59,347 nt of DNA, taken from assembly GCA_028820455.1 (NCBI GenBank), contig JAPPJC010000001.1:1-59347 (forward strand). Reading direction: 5' to 3'. This stretch comes from Acidimicrobiaceae bacterium. Lineage in GTDB: Bacteria > Actinomycetota > Acidimicrobiia > Acidimicrobiales > Aldehydirespiratoraceae. How positions within the stretch are numbered: the first letter of the stretch is position 1; each line of letters starts with the position of its first letter. A program made the position numbers and the translations under genes. This document shows positions 16,629 to 25,900 of the stretch, piece after piece. Under the pieces are notes generated by a model, which was given only the letters and a program-made list of their open reading frames with translations, ran no database searches and was not told where the DNA came from.

Positions 16629-17939
16629 ATGACTGTCCTGCAAATAATACTGCTCGTGTCCGCAGTGTCACTGCTGCTTATAGCAACGGTAACGGTGTCG
16701 CGGGTACGCAATCGCTCTAGTGATAGTAGACAGCAGTATAAAAAGCCGGCAAAATCGACTGTTCAACCTGAAAAACCGCTTCACCCAGCAACAACAGGAA
16801 CAACAGGCAACAACCTTGAACCCGATGAACCCGCCGAAACCGAACCTGAGCAACCCGAAGAACATGGCAAAGCTGAAAATCTAAAAGAAGCTGATGGAGA
16901 AATAGCGGCGGATCCGAAAAAATCCGCTAGGCCAGAAGAACCCGAACTTGAAGAATCTGAAGAACCAGACAGACCAGCCGAAGCTGAGGCTGATACCGCA
17001 CACGAAGAAACCGAAACCGAGGCTGTAGAAGAAGCTCGGCCGTCATTACGGGATCGTCTTAAAAAAGCCCGTAATGCACTAACCAGCTCACTAGCACAAA
17101 CTTTGAAGCGTTCTACGATCTCAGAAGAAACATGGGATGAGCTTACTGAAACGCTTATTCGAGCTGATGTCGGACTGAAAATCACCGATGAACTCATAGA
17201 GAAGACTAAAGACAAAACCCGCAGTAGCAAACTCAAAACACCAGCTGAAGTTGTGGTCGCATTGCAGGAAGAAATACGTGAAAGCTTGCGGATGGATAAC
17301 CGAGATTTACTCAAATCATCCAACCCGGATAAGCCATCGATATGGCTGTTTTTAGGAGTCAACGGTGCTGGCAAAACCACCACGATTGGAAAACTAGCCA
17401 TGCAGGAAAGCCGTTCGGGTACTCGTATCATGCTGGCTGCGGGCGACACTTTTAGAGCTGCTGCTGCGGAACAGCTCGCCATTTGGGCTGAACGTACAGG
17501 AGCAGACATCGTTAAAGGAGCAGCCGGAGCCGACCCTGCTTCAGTGGTTTATGACTCAGTAGCCTCAGCCGCAGCGAAAGGATTCGACCTGGTTATGGTA
17601 GACACCGCAGGCCGCTTACACACCAATCACAATCTAATAGACGAACTGCGGAAGATACGACGTGTGGCTGATAAGGGTGCCGCAAAAGTCACCGAAGTCT
17701 TACTTGTGCTTGACGCCACCATGGGTCAGAACGGGCTTGCACAAGCACGGCAGTTCACAGAAGCGGTCGACGTAACCGGTGTAGTCCTCACAAAACTTGA
17801 CGGATCAGCAAAAGGCGGGATAGTAGTGGCCGTGCAAACCGAGTTGAATATCCCAGTGAAACTAGTGGGTGTTGGGGAAGGGTTAGGAGATCTGATGCCT
17901 TTCGATGAAACCGAATTCACTGATGCCCTCTTCAATTGA
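16629..17939 (+). CDS. ftsY: Signal recognition particle receptor FtsY
   Basis: 436 residues. An N-terminal hydrophobic segment (LQIILLVSAVSLLLIATVTV) may anchor it, as in other actinobacterial FtsY. A strongly acidic Glu/Pro linker of about 110 residues follows, then the NG domain: GVNGAGKTTTIGKLA (G1), DTFRAAAAEQLAIW, DTAGRLHTNHNLIDEL (G3), TKLDGSAKGG (G4) and GVGEGLGDLMPF (G5). It docks SRP-ribosome complexes at the membrane together with Ffh, encoded next. Confidence 0.96.
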   Translation: MTVLQIILLVSAVSLLLIATVTVSRVRNRSSDSRQQYKKPAKSTVQPEKPLHPATTGTTGNNLEPDEPAETEPEQPEEHGKAENLKEADGEIAADPKKSARPEEPELEESEEPDRPAEAEADTAHEETETEAVEEARPSLRDRLKKARNALTSSLAQTLKRSTISEETWDELTETLIRADVGLKITDELIEKTKDKTRSSKLKTPAEVVVALQEEIRESLRMDNRDLLKSSNPDKPSIWLFLGVNGAGKTTTIGKLAMQESRSGTRIMLAAGDTFRAAAAEQLAIWAERTGADIVKGAAGADPASVVYDSVASAAAKGFDLVMVDTAGRLHTNHNLIDELRKIRRVADKGAAKVTEVLLVLDATMGQNGLAQARQFTEAVDVTGVVLTKLDGSAKGGIVVAVQTELNIPVKLVGVGEGLGDLMPFDETEFTDALFN

Positions 17940-17947
17940 ACAATCTG

Positions 17948-18013
17948 CTGCTAATCGCTGAAATGCTGCTAATTGGTTACTGATGTACTGCTAATCGCTG
18001 AAGTGCTGCTAAT
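17948..18013 (+). repeat. 26-bp direct repeat, period 40, upstream of ffh
   Basis: Bases 17948-17973 recur at 17988-18013 with one substitution. The second copy contains a GTG (18003) opening a nine-codon frame whose TGA (18030-18032) overlaps the ffh start at 18025. The period differs from the common 70-75 bp. Confidence 0.8.
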
Positions 18014-18024
18014 ATTGTCAAATC

Positions 18025-19518
18025 ATGTTTGAGGTTCTTAGAAATCGCTTTGAGGCTGTTTTTTCAAAATTAAAAGGACGCGGCAAACTGACTGCGTCTG
18101 AAGTAGATGCAGCATTGCGTGATATACGCATCGCATTGATAGAAGCTGATGTCAATGTTGACGTTGTCAAAAGTCTGACTGAACGCATCCGGCAGCGCAC
18201 TGTCGGCACAGAACTGTCAAAAGCTTTGAACCCTGGTCAACAAGTAGTAAAGATCGTACTGCAGGAGCTCACAACCAGTCTAGGTGGTGAGCCTCTCAAC
18301 ATCACTTACGCTTCTAAGCCACCCACAGTAATACTACTAGCCGGCTTACAAGGTACAGGAAAAACTACTAACTCTGTCAAGCTTGCGCAATGGTGTCAAA
18401 AGCAGGGTCGTAAGCCACTGCTAGTTGGTGCAGACTTGCAGCGTCCAGCAGCTGTTGAGCAACTCCGTACCCTTGGAAGCCAAATACAGGTCCCTGTTTT
18501 CAGCAAGCCAACTGATCCTGTGGAAGTAGCAGAAGAAGCTCTTGCGGAAGCTGCTCAGTCGGGCTGTGACGTGGTGATAGTCGACACAGCCGGCCGCCTA
18601 GCCATTGACAACGAAATGATGGTACAGGTCGGCGAAATATCTGCAACCACTAAGCCGCATTTCACTTTCTTAGTGGTTGATGCGATGACCGGCCAGGATG
18701 CTGTCACCAGTGCTAAAGCCTTCCATGAAACCCTAGCTCTTGATGGAGTCATTCTCACCAAACTGGACGGAGACGCTAGAGGTGGTGCAGCCCTTTCAGT
18801 TAAAGAAGTGGTTGGGAAACCCATAGCTTTTGCTTCCACAGGTGAGAAGCTTGACGATTTTGAGCAGTTCCATCCAGACCGCTTGGCTAGTCGCATTCTC
18901 GGGATGGGCGACATCGAAACTTTAATCGACAAAGCCGAAAACGTTTTCGAGGCCGAGGAAGCATCTAAAGCAACAGCCCGTTTGATTGAAGGGTCGTTCA
19001 CTTTTGACGACTTTCTCGACACCATGCAAAAAGTATTACAAATGGGCAACCTAGGTAGCCTGCTGAACATGATGCCAGGGATAGGTAAACAGTTACGCAA
19101 CGCAGATATTGATGAACAGCGAATCGGTCGTATCAAAGGGATGATACATTCAATGACCCCGCAGGAACGCTCCACCCCTGAAATCATTGACGCCTCCCGA
19201 CGGCAGAGGATAGCAGCAGGTTCGGGATGCCAGCCTAACGAAGTAAAAACCCTGATAGGGCAATTCAAGCAAATGCGTACAATGATGAAAACCATGATAG
19301 GAGGAGGGCCGGCTGGACGTTTTAAAAAACGTGGCAGTCGTATCAGCAGAAAAACAAGCAAAAACACCGCATACCAAAGAAGGGGCCGTGGTCGTAAACT
19401 CAAAGGTCGAAAACAAGGCGGAAAAAATCGCCGCGGCGGCCGTGTTACTCCTAAAGGAACCCGGCCCGCCCAAAGTATTCCAACCGGCAGTCCTCTAGGT
19501 TTGCCCGGGTGGGATTAA
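18025..19518 (+). CDS. ffh: Signal recognition particle protein Ffh (SRP54)
   Basis: 497 residues. NG GTPase domain: GLQGTGKTTNSVKLA, DLQRPAAVEQL, DTAGRLAIDNEMM and TKLDGDARGG. The methionine-rich M domain follows: FLDTMQKVLQMGNLGSLLNM, then GMIHSMTPQE, and AAGSGCQPNEVKTLIGQF, the helix-turn-helix that binds 4.5S RNA. The C terminus has an extra basic tail (GRGRKLKGRKQGGKNRRGG) rich in Lys/Arg/Gly, absent from most Ffh, that could add RNA or membrane contacts. It lies between ftsY and rpsP. Confidence 0.96.
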   Translation: MFEVLRNRFEAVFSKLKGRGKLTASEVDAALRDIRIALIEADVNVDVVKSLTERIRQRTVGTELSKALNPGQQVVKIVLQELTTSLGGEPLNITYASKPPTVILLAGLQGTGKTTNSVKLAQWCQKQGRKPLLVGADLQRPAAVEQLRTLGSQIQVPVFSKPTDPVEVAEEALAEAAQSGCDVVIVDTAGRLAIDNEMMVQVGEISATTKPHFTFLVVDAMTGQDAVTSAKAFHETLALDGVILTKLDGDARGGAALSVKEVVGKPIAFASTGEKLDDFEQFHPDRLASRILGMGDIETLIDKAENVFEAEEASKATARLIEGSFTFDDFLDTMQKVLQMGNLGSLLNMMPGIGKQLRNADIDEQRIGRIKGMIHSMTPQERSTPEIIDASRRQRIAAGSGCQPNEVKTLIGQFKQMRTMMKTMIGGGPAGRFKKRGSRISRKTSKNTAYQRRGRGRKLKGRKQGGKNRRGGRVTPKGTRPAQSIPTGSPLGLPGWD

Positions 19519-19581
19519 CAATCCGGGTGGAAACACCAACCCAAGTGAGAACAATTAACGCAATGTGTGAAAGGAACTAAA

Positions 19582-19995
19582 ATGGCAGTAAAGCTTCGCT
19601 TAGTGCGAATGGGTAAAAAGAAGCAACCCAGCTATCGGGTAGTAGCAGCTGACTCGCGAGCCCCGCGCAACGGGCGTTTCATCGAAGTAATCGGCTTCTA
19701 CCAACCTCGTCAGGAGCCATCGGTTGTGAAAATCGACAATCAAAGGGCTTTGCATTGGCTTCAGCATGGTGCTCAACCCACCGATAGAGTCAAAAAATTA
19801 CTTTCAATCAGCGGAGCTTGGGAAAGTTTCCGCCCAGCAGAAGCAGCCCCCGAGAGTACAACCCCCGACAATGCAACCCCTATCGCAACAGAAACAAACC
19901 CCGCCACTACTGGTACTACCAGTACAAACAACCAAGAAAACAACGACACTGAAAACAACAACCAAGAAAACAACGACGGAAGCGTGAACTCATGA
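19582..19995 (+). CDS. rpsP: 30S ribosomal protein S16 with low-complexity tail
   Basis: 137 residues starting at ATG 19582, preceded by an AAAGGA site; an in-frame GTG 15 bases upstream contains that site. The S16 core is clear: [39 protein letters not shown] and PTDRVKKLL. After about residue 80 comes a Thr/Asn-rich tail with a 30-bp duplication coding twice for NNQENND. The tail is much longer than in typical S16. The stop overlaps the khpA start (ATGA). Confidence 0.95.
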   Translation: MAVKLRLVRMGKKKQPSYRVVAADSRAPRNGRFIEVIGFYQPRQEPSVVKIDNQRALHWLQHGAQPTDRVKKLLSISGAWESFRPAEAAPESTTPDNATPIATETNPATTGTTSTNNQENNDTENNNQENNDGSVNS

Positions 19996-20252
19996 GCAAC
20001 AACGACTTAGCACCAACAGCTTATGCAATGTGCCATTACATAGTTTCTTCCATAGTCGACAACAAAGAAGCAACGAACGTCACCGCTTCTGCCATTAATG
20101 ACAATTTTGTTCGTTTGGATGTGCAGGTTGCTGATGGTCAACTAGGGCGGGTAATAGGCAAACGAGGTCGAGTAGCTCATGCTATCCGTACTTTAGTCCA
20201 AGCTGCCGGATCACGCGACGGCAAAGACATAGCCGTAGAGTTTGTTGACTGA
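19992..20252 (+). CDS. khpA: KH-domain RNA-binding protein KhpA
   Basis: 86 residues with a single KH domain; [20 protein letters not shown] holds the GxxG-type RNA-binding loop. It lies between rpsP and rimM and overlaps rpsP by four bases, the invariant actinobacterial position of this gene. In Gram-positives KhpA pairs with KhpB to bind RNA and influence elongation and division; no khpB is visible here. Confidence 0.93.
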   Translation: MSNNDLAPTAYAMCHYIVSSIVDNKEATNVTASAINDNFVRLDVQVADGQLGRVIGKRGRVAHAIRTLVQAAGSRDGKDIAVEFVD

Positions 20253-20371
20253 GATACTCCCTCGCCACTTTGAACAACCTCTGTTCCGCCGCTTAAAAGC
20301 CCTTGCTCCTAAACACCCCCACCCACTCAAACAGCGATCAACAGCACTGTCAGTACGCGACTAATCAAATT

Positions 20372-20424
20372 AGAACTTGTCAGTTGACACTAGAGCTCGC
20401 TTGAAGTCAGACCTTGTTAGTTGA
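20372..20424 (+). repeat. Duplicated rimM start region (16 bp, period 37)
   Basis: AGAACTTGTCAGTTGA at 20372-20387 recurs as AGACCTTGTTAGTTGA at 20409-20424, where the second copy contains the TTG start of rimM (20414). The decoy TTG at 20377 opens a 15-codon frame ending in the TGA at 20422-20424, overlapping the rimM start. This is a degenerate and weaker case than the longer repeats. Confidence 0.55.
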
Positions 20425-20878
20425 GATCGGCCGCATAACACGCCCCCACGGCCTGCACGGCGAGGTGATGGCAATATTGGTGTCAAACCGGCTAGAACGA
20501 CTGGCGTCGGGGTCAATATTGACAACCGATTTGGGTGATCTTACAGTAGTTTCGTCTCGACCTCATGGCCAGCGTCATATTGTTGCGTTTGACGGCATAG
20601 CCACTCGCAACCAAGCTGAAAAATATCGAAGTCTCACTCTGCGAGCAGAGCCACTTCAAGACTTAAACGAGCTATGGGTTCACGAATTGATCGGCTCAGA
20701 AGTGGTTGACCAATTCGGTATTAGTAGAAGCACGGTAGGCCAAGTGATCGCAAATCCAGCCAGTGATCTATTGGAATTGACCAACGGGGCCTTGGTGCCG
20801 GTATGTTTTATCACTGATTTCATCCCTCACACTCAAGTAACCGTAACAGTGCCAGAGGGACTATTCGAGCCAAGCTGA
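20414..20878 (+). CDS. rimM: Ribosome maturation factor RimM
   Basis: 154 residues. The N terminus VEIGRITRPHGLHGEV is the RimM signature; a PRC-barrel follows (ELWVHELIGSEVVDQFG, then VGQVIANPASDLLELTNG, with FITDFIPHTQVTV). It assists 16S rRNA processing and 30S head assembly through S19. The only suitable start is a TTG. The order rpsP-khpA-rimM-trmD-rplS is conserved in Actinomycetota. Confidence 0.94.
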   Translation: MLVEIGRITRPHGLHGEVMAILVSNRLERLASGSILTTDLGDLTVVSSRPHGQRHIVAFDGIATRNQAEKYRSLTLRAEPLQDLNELWVHELIGSEVVDQFGISRSTVGQVIANPASDLLELTNGALVPVCFITDFIPHTQVTVTVPEGLFEPS

Positions 20879-20958
20879 ACTTTAGACTACCTGTACGCCA
20901 ACCGCTACCAGCATCCCTCAAATGAATAGTAAGACGACAACCTTCAAGTTGTGCTAAC

Positions 20959-21069
20959 AGTGCTAGCACAACAATGAGACAAGAATGGGCTTGAGAGACT
21001 GCGATCGGGCGCACAGTATAAAGGAAGCCTATAGTGCTAGCACAACAATGAGACAAGAATGGGCTTGAG
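20959..21069 (+). repeat. Duplicated trmD start (37 bp, period 74) with a 27-codon leader ORF
   Basis: Bases 20959-20995 recur exactly at 21033-21069 and include the trmD ATG (21059). The decoy ATG at 20985 opens 27 codons (beginning MGLRDCDRAHSIKEAY) ending in TGA at 21066-21068, just inside trmD. The 37-bp filler is unrelated to trmD and contains CGATCG. Confidence 0.88.
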
Positions 21070-21826
21070 GGTAGACATCTTTACGATTTTCCCTGAACCA
21101 GTCGAGATGATGGCTTCACTTTCTGTGATAGGCAGAGCTCGCACTGCGGGAGTGTTGGACGTGCGCGTGCATGACCTACGAATGGCTACTACCGATAAGC
21201 ACCGCAGCGTTGATGACACCCCCCTTGGTGGAGGTGCTGGAATGGTAATGATGCCACAACCATTATTTGACGTAGTAGAAACCGTCAACCCTCGCCGTCC
21301 TTTACTAAGTCTCTCGCCTGCAGGACGACGTTTCGATCAAGACTGGGCAAAAGCATTAGCTGATTCGGATGGCTTCTCTTTATTGTGTGGGCGTTATGAA
21401 GGAATTGACGAACGGGTCAATGAACACTTAGCAGATGGTGAACTTTCAGTGGGAGACGTAGTATTAGCAGGCGGAGAAATAGCCGCTCTGCTGGTACTTG
21501 AGGCGGTGGGTAGATGTGTTCCGGGGGTTTTAGGTAATGAGGAGTCAACATCAACAGAATCTTTCAATGACGGATTGCTGGAATACCCGCAGTACACTCG
21601 CCCAGCACAATTTCGAGAATGGAACGCACCCGAGGTTTTGCTATCAGGAAATCACGCGCTCATAGCCGACTGGCGACATGCTCAAGCTTTGGCGCGCACT
21701 ATTGAACGACGTCCTGATCTTATCGCACTTCGCGGCGGCCTCTCCAAATCTGAACAACACCTTCTGCTCACCCACAACCTGCAAGAAGCACTCAACAAAT
21801 ACAACAACCCTGAGAGGCTGAAGTAA
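21059..21826 (+). CDS. trmD: tRNA (guanine37-N1)-methyltransferase TrmD
   Basis: 255 residues of the SPOUT class with a trefoil knot. LRVDIFTIFPEPVE, LGGGAGMVMMPQPLFD, LLCGRYEGIDERV and SVGDVVLAGGEIAALLVLEA are the conserved SAM- and tRNA-binding blocks. It methylates G37 and prevents frameshifting. Its start lies in a duplicated 37-bp segment; the first copy is a decoy. The rplS gene follows after 176 bases. Confidence 0.96.
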   Translation: MGLRVDIFTIFPEPVEMMASLSVIGRARTAGVLDVRVHDLRMATTDKHRSVDDTPLGGGAGMVMMPQPLFDVVETVNPRRPLLSLSPAGRRFDQDWAKALADSDGFSLLCGRYEGIDERVNEHLADGELSVGDVVLAGGEIAALLVLEAVGRCVPGVLGNEESTSTESFNDGLLEYPQYTRPAQFREWNAPEVLLSGNHALIADWRHAQALARTIERRPDLIALRGGLSKSEQHLLLTHNLQEALNKYNNPERLK

Positions 21827-21921
21827 TGTCAGATGCTATAGTATTAAGGCAATATCAGAGCAGACACGTTGTATGCTTCTGCTAAGGTGTGCGCTAATAT
21901 CAAAGTTTCAAATGTCAACGT

Positions 21922-21957
21922 TTCAAAGACTTTGCACAGCTTCAAAGACTTTGCACA
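21922..21957. repeat. 17-bp direct repeat, period 19, upstream of rplS
   Basis: TTCAAAGACTTTGCACA occurs at 21922-21938 and again at 21941-21957 in the trmD-rplS gap. No coding region is evident in this gap. Confidence 0.8.
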
Positions 21958-22002
21958 AAAACTGTAGCTCACAGGAGCCTGATCAACTGAGTGGAGGTAG
22001 CT

Positions 22003-22353
22003 ATGAACTCAACTGACCATATCGATGCGCAAAGCCTGCGCTCTGATATACCCGAGTTTTCCCCCGGCGACAAGATCAGAGTTCATGTACAAGTATTGGA
22101 AGGTGAACGTTCACGTACTCAAGTGTTCGAGGGGCACGTAATTCGCCGTCAAGGTAGCGGAGTTCGTGAAACTTTCACAGTGCGTAAGATGAGCTTCGGT
22201 GTCGGTGTAGAACGCACATTCCCTGTGCATGCTCCCACAATTGAGCAAATCCAGGTGGTATCCGAGGGTTCTGTGCGCCGAGCCAAACTCTACTATCTAC
22301 GCAACAGGATAGGCAAGGGTGCCAAAATCAAAGAAAAGCAGTCTTACAGATAA
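22003..22353 (+). CDS. rplS: 50S ribosomal protein L19
   Basis: 116 residues from ATG 22003, preceded by GGAGG at 21993-21997, which decides the start over an in-frame GTG at 21991. L19 signatures: [52 protein letters not shown] and [20 protein letters not shown]. It sits at the 30S-50S interface. In many actinobacteria lepB and rnhB follow before yraN; here yraN follows directly. Confidence 0.96.
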   Translation: MNSTDHIDAQSLRSDIPEFSPGDKIRVHVQVLEGERSRTQVFEGHVIRRQGSGVRETFTVRKMSFGVGVERTFPVHAPTIEQIQVVSEGSVRRAKLYYLRNRIGKGAKIKEKQSYR

Positions 22354-22363
22354 CCCCGCTGAC

Positions 22364-22481
22364 CAGGTGGTAGACCTTTCAAAACAAGCCAGAGGCACCC
22401 GGGGTGACCCGCATACGCCGATCACGTTAGGCTAACTCAGGTGGTAGACCTTTCAAAACAAGCCAGAGGCACCTGGGGTGA
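22364..22481 (+). repeat. Duplicated yraN start (44 bp, period 74) with a 22-codon leader ORF
   Basis: Bases 22364-22407 recur at 22438-22481 with one substitution. Both contain the yraN GTG start and its first 13 codons. The decoy GTG (22367) opens 22 codons ending in TAA at 22433-22435, five bases before the real GTG at 22441. The 30-bp filler contains the perfect inverted repeat GTTAG-g-CTAAC. Confidence 0.9.
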
Positions 22482-22785
22482 GCAAAGAGCAGCCCGATGG
22501 TATCAGGATGCTGGTTACACCATTCTTGAACGCAACTGGCGTACACGCACAGGCGAAATAGATCTTATAGTTCGCAACAACAATGAAATCGTTTTCTGCG
22601 AAGTGAAAGCACGACGTTCCAACAGTGTTGGCACTGCATCAGAAGCAGTAAACTGGCGGAAGCAAAAACGTATCCGAACATTAGCCGCACAATGGCTGAA
22701 AGAAAACAACCAGCACGGGCAAGTTCGTTTCGACGTTGTAGCTATAACAGGTAACCAGATCAACGTAATCGAAGCTGCCTTTTAG
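22441..22785 (+). CDS. YraN/UPF0102 family nuclease-fold protein
   Basis: 114 residues. RGTWGEQRAARWYQDAGYTI, LERNWRTRTGEIDLI and VFCEVKARRS are the UPF0102 signature; the E-x-D...E-x-K arrangement is that of Holliday-junction-resolvase-like nucleases. Biological activity in this family is unproven. The GTG start lies in a 44-bp segment present twice. It is the last plus-strand gene of the housekeeping block. Confidence 0.92.
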   Translation: MVDLSKQARGTWGEQRAARWYQDAGYTILERNWRTRTGEIDLIVRNNNEIVFCEVKARRSNSVGTASEAVNWRKQKRIRTLAAQWLKENNQHGQVRFDVVAITGNQINVIEAAF

Positions 22786-22842
22786 TGTCCGAGGTCACTT
22801 TTAATGTGGTCGAATAAGTGATCAAAAGTGCTTTTTGTTGCC

Positions 22843-22945
22843 TGAAGCCGCTTCCTGTACCCTCAGCCTCTTCCAAATCGTGTACGGCCGGACGTCGTGA
22901 CACAGGCTATGACCTTGAAGCCGCTTCCTGTACCCTCAGCCTCTT
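22843..22945. repeat. 30-bp direct repeat, period 73, between convergent yraN and glycosyltransferase genes
   Basis: Bases 22843-22872 recur exactly at 22916-22945, about 36 bases beyond the stop of the minus-strand glycosyltransferase. The 43-bp filler contains CGGCCG and GACGTC. A weak inverted repeat CACTTTT...AAAAGTG near 22790-22830 might be a terminator, but its 20-base loop makes that doubtful. Confidence 0.88.
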
Positions 22946-22981
22946 GCATAACGGCTGCCACAACTGCTGCCAACAGTCTGT

Positions 22982-25900
22982 TCAGGCAATCCCGGCGAAC
23001 TTCAAATCGCAGCCAGGTCTTACTTCATTGGCTAAGCCAAGAAAATAGTCGTCGTCGATGTCCCAGGTGTGGCTTTCACCGTGACGCACTAGCATGTAGC
23101 CCATACCATGGGTGCGGTATATCTTCCCACCAACCAGAAGCGCATCATTGATCAAAGCACGATCAACTCCTTTGTGAATATGTTGCCATCCCGGAAAAGC
23201 GTCAAGGTGGTGACGGGCTATCATCATCGCCCCACCTGCGATAGTATGCGTGAACCGTTCACCTCCACCGGCAAAACGTTGGATAGTGCTATCCGCCTCA
23301 GCTAGGTAAACGTATTCTGCGCCTTTGCCCACAAGCATGGCATCAGAGTATTCGTAAGCCAACACTAAGTCCCACAGATGTTCCGGCCCATACAAGTCGT
23401 CGTCATCGAATTTAGTGATAAGCGTTCCTGAGGATTGACTGGTAGCAACATTCAGAACAGCTCCCAGAGGAAGACTTTCAGGTACGGCGACAACCTTATT
23501 GGGGCTGCTAACTTTTTCTAAAGTGTCGCTGACTTCAGCATTGTTGAAACCTTTGCCATGAAGAGCTAAGACAAGCTCTATTCTGGGATAGGTTTGCGCA
23601 GAAACAGCCTCCACCGCAGCAGCCAGACGATCAGGACGTCGAGTAGCCAAAAGCACCGACACTGTCGGCAGCGAAGGCACGGTAAAACTAGGATCAAGCA
23701 AACCAGGACCGGTAAACAGCTGACGAGTTCTTGCTTTTAAGGAATGCCTCTTGAGTGCGTTGCGACGCATAGCGACACTGAACGCTTCCCTAGTGTGACT
23801 GTCAGCTGTAACAACATTCGGGTCGGTCATCAGCGAGTGTAGCTCATCCCCAAGATAATCACATAGCTCCGGCTGGTCATCTGTGATATACACCACAGTT
23901 CCAGTAGCTGCCAACGACACCAGTAAACCACACCTCTGTACAATATCTTCATGATACTCAGCAGTGTCTTCAACATGATGTGCCCGGCGACACAACTTGG
24001 GCAAGTACATATGAGGATAAAACTGCGCAGTTCTGGTAATGCGCTGCGGTACTGGCAGATATTTTCGCGGTCCCAACGCCAATGCACCTCTACGGTGTTT
24101 GAAAAACCAGCCTTTAGGATTAAGCCTTTCAGCATCAAAAGCAGGCACTGAGAGGTAAGGTGGTAAATCCGACAGTACCGCTACCCGCACAGACGATTCC
24201 AACTGCAAGCCTGCTACTAGTTCTGCTGTGTCGGCAAGCAGTGCTTGCACGTTTTGAAGACTGTTTCGAGAGTTGCCTTTGCGACTGCTTTGCAGAACGC
24301 TGTCGACACAAATCACATTATCAGAAGCCGCTAAAACAGCATCGGAATGCGAGCCCGCAGTTGCAATCACCGCGCCAAGCCTGTACTGCGCTGAAGATGC
24401 CGAAACGGCTTTACGTGCTATGCTGCGCGCCCAGAGCAGCAGCTGCTCTGACACGCTGGCATGCTTGCTGGCTATGTATTCGAACTTGTTAGGTGATAGG
24501 CGGTATTCCTGCAGTATTCTGCGAATACCAGCAGCCGCCTGCTTGTATATGATGTCCTTGGTTTTGAATACACGCCAGAATATGCCCATGCATCTTCGTA
24601 TTCTTCTTATCGACCACAGGCTTTTCCATCTCATAGCCCGAAAAACCCAGAAGAGCATGCCTTTAGCAAGGTTTATCTTGCTGATCATCTGTTGGGCGCG
24701 TTTCTTGAATGCTCTTTGGGGTTTTTTGGGGACCCATTCCAGCAAGCTATTCTCTAGCCACTCTTTGGCGCGTTTCTTAAACGTTTTTTGGAGTTTTTGA
24801 GATGCTGCCTGAAGACGTTGAGAGGATTTCGGGAGGGATGTAATGCCAACTGTTTGGGAGTCTAACCATATCGTGTGGCAGAGTTCACGGGGGTCAACCT
24901 CACAACGAGCCGCCTTATGCAAAACCCGAGCACGCACAATCTCTACAATGGAACCGTCGTTCAGCTTCACAGCCCCACGGGAAGCTAAGCCCAACTCTTC
25001 GCGCAACTTAGCCACAGAATCGCCACCGACTCTAGTGCCTGCCGGAATGGTGACATGGAAAGCCGCAGCAGGAAAAGCTGTAATAGCATCTTCGCCCACA
25101 CCGAAACGCACTCTAGGATCACCCGACAGCAACCTACGAAAACGTTCAAATTCGGGATCCACTCCAGAAGTCACACCACTGTCTGCGAACAAACCTCCCG
25201 AATCTGGTGTTTCCACCCAAACCACTAGGTCATGAACCGTGCTAGCCAGTATTTCCTCAACGGTGACCAACTGGGAGTCGTAGTCAGTGCCACTATGACG
25301 AACATTTACCACATATTGAGGTACTGTAAAACTTCTACCAGGAGTAGCACTCCTAAAACCATGATGAGCTATCAGCTGGGAGATCTTAGCCCTCTGCAGC
25401 TCTAAGCTTTGAGATTCTGATTCGCTGGGAGAAGCCCCCACTCCCTGATGCCAGCACAACGCAGACCGAACCGGTACCAGCAAAGCTCCCTGAGTGAAAG
25501 CTCTGTACCCGAACTCTGTGTCTTCTGCACCCCACTGTGTGAACGTCTCATCATACCCCCCAATCCATTCAAAGAAAAAACGTGACACTCCCAGATTTCC
25601 ACCTGTAACCATCCGAAAAAGATCATCGTCATCAGAGGCTAAATCATCCGTGCGAGTCATATGAAACTCGATCCACTCGGGGCGCGACGAAGGCCGTCCG
25701 TCAGCAGTGAGAAGATCACCCAAAGTACCTGAACGGCGAAGTATCGAGCTGGAGTTTATGCCTGCAACATCCACATGCATTCTAAACCCGAGAGTGAGCA
25801 CATCACTTGCCGCATGATGCCAACGACTGTGTTCTGCCAGCCAGTTCGCTTCAGGCATCATATCACAATCCAAAAAAACGATAATGTCACCCGAAGCGGC

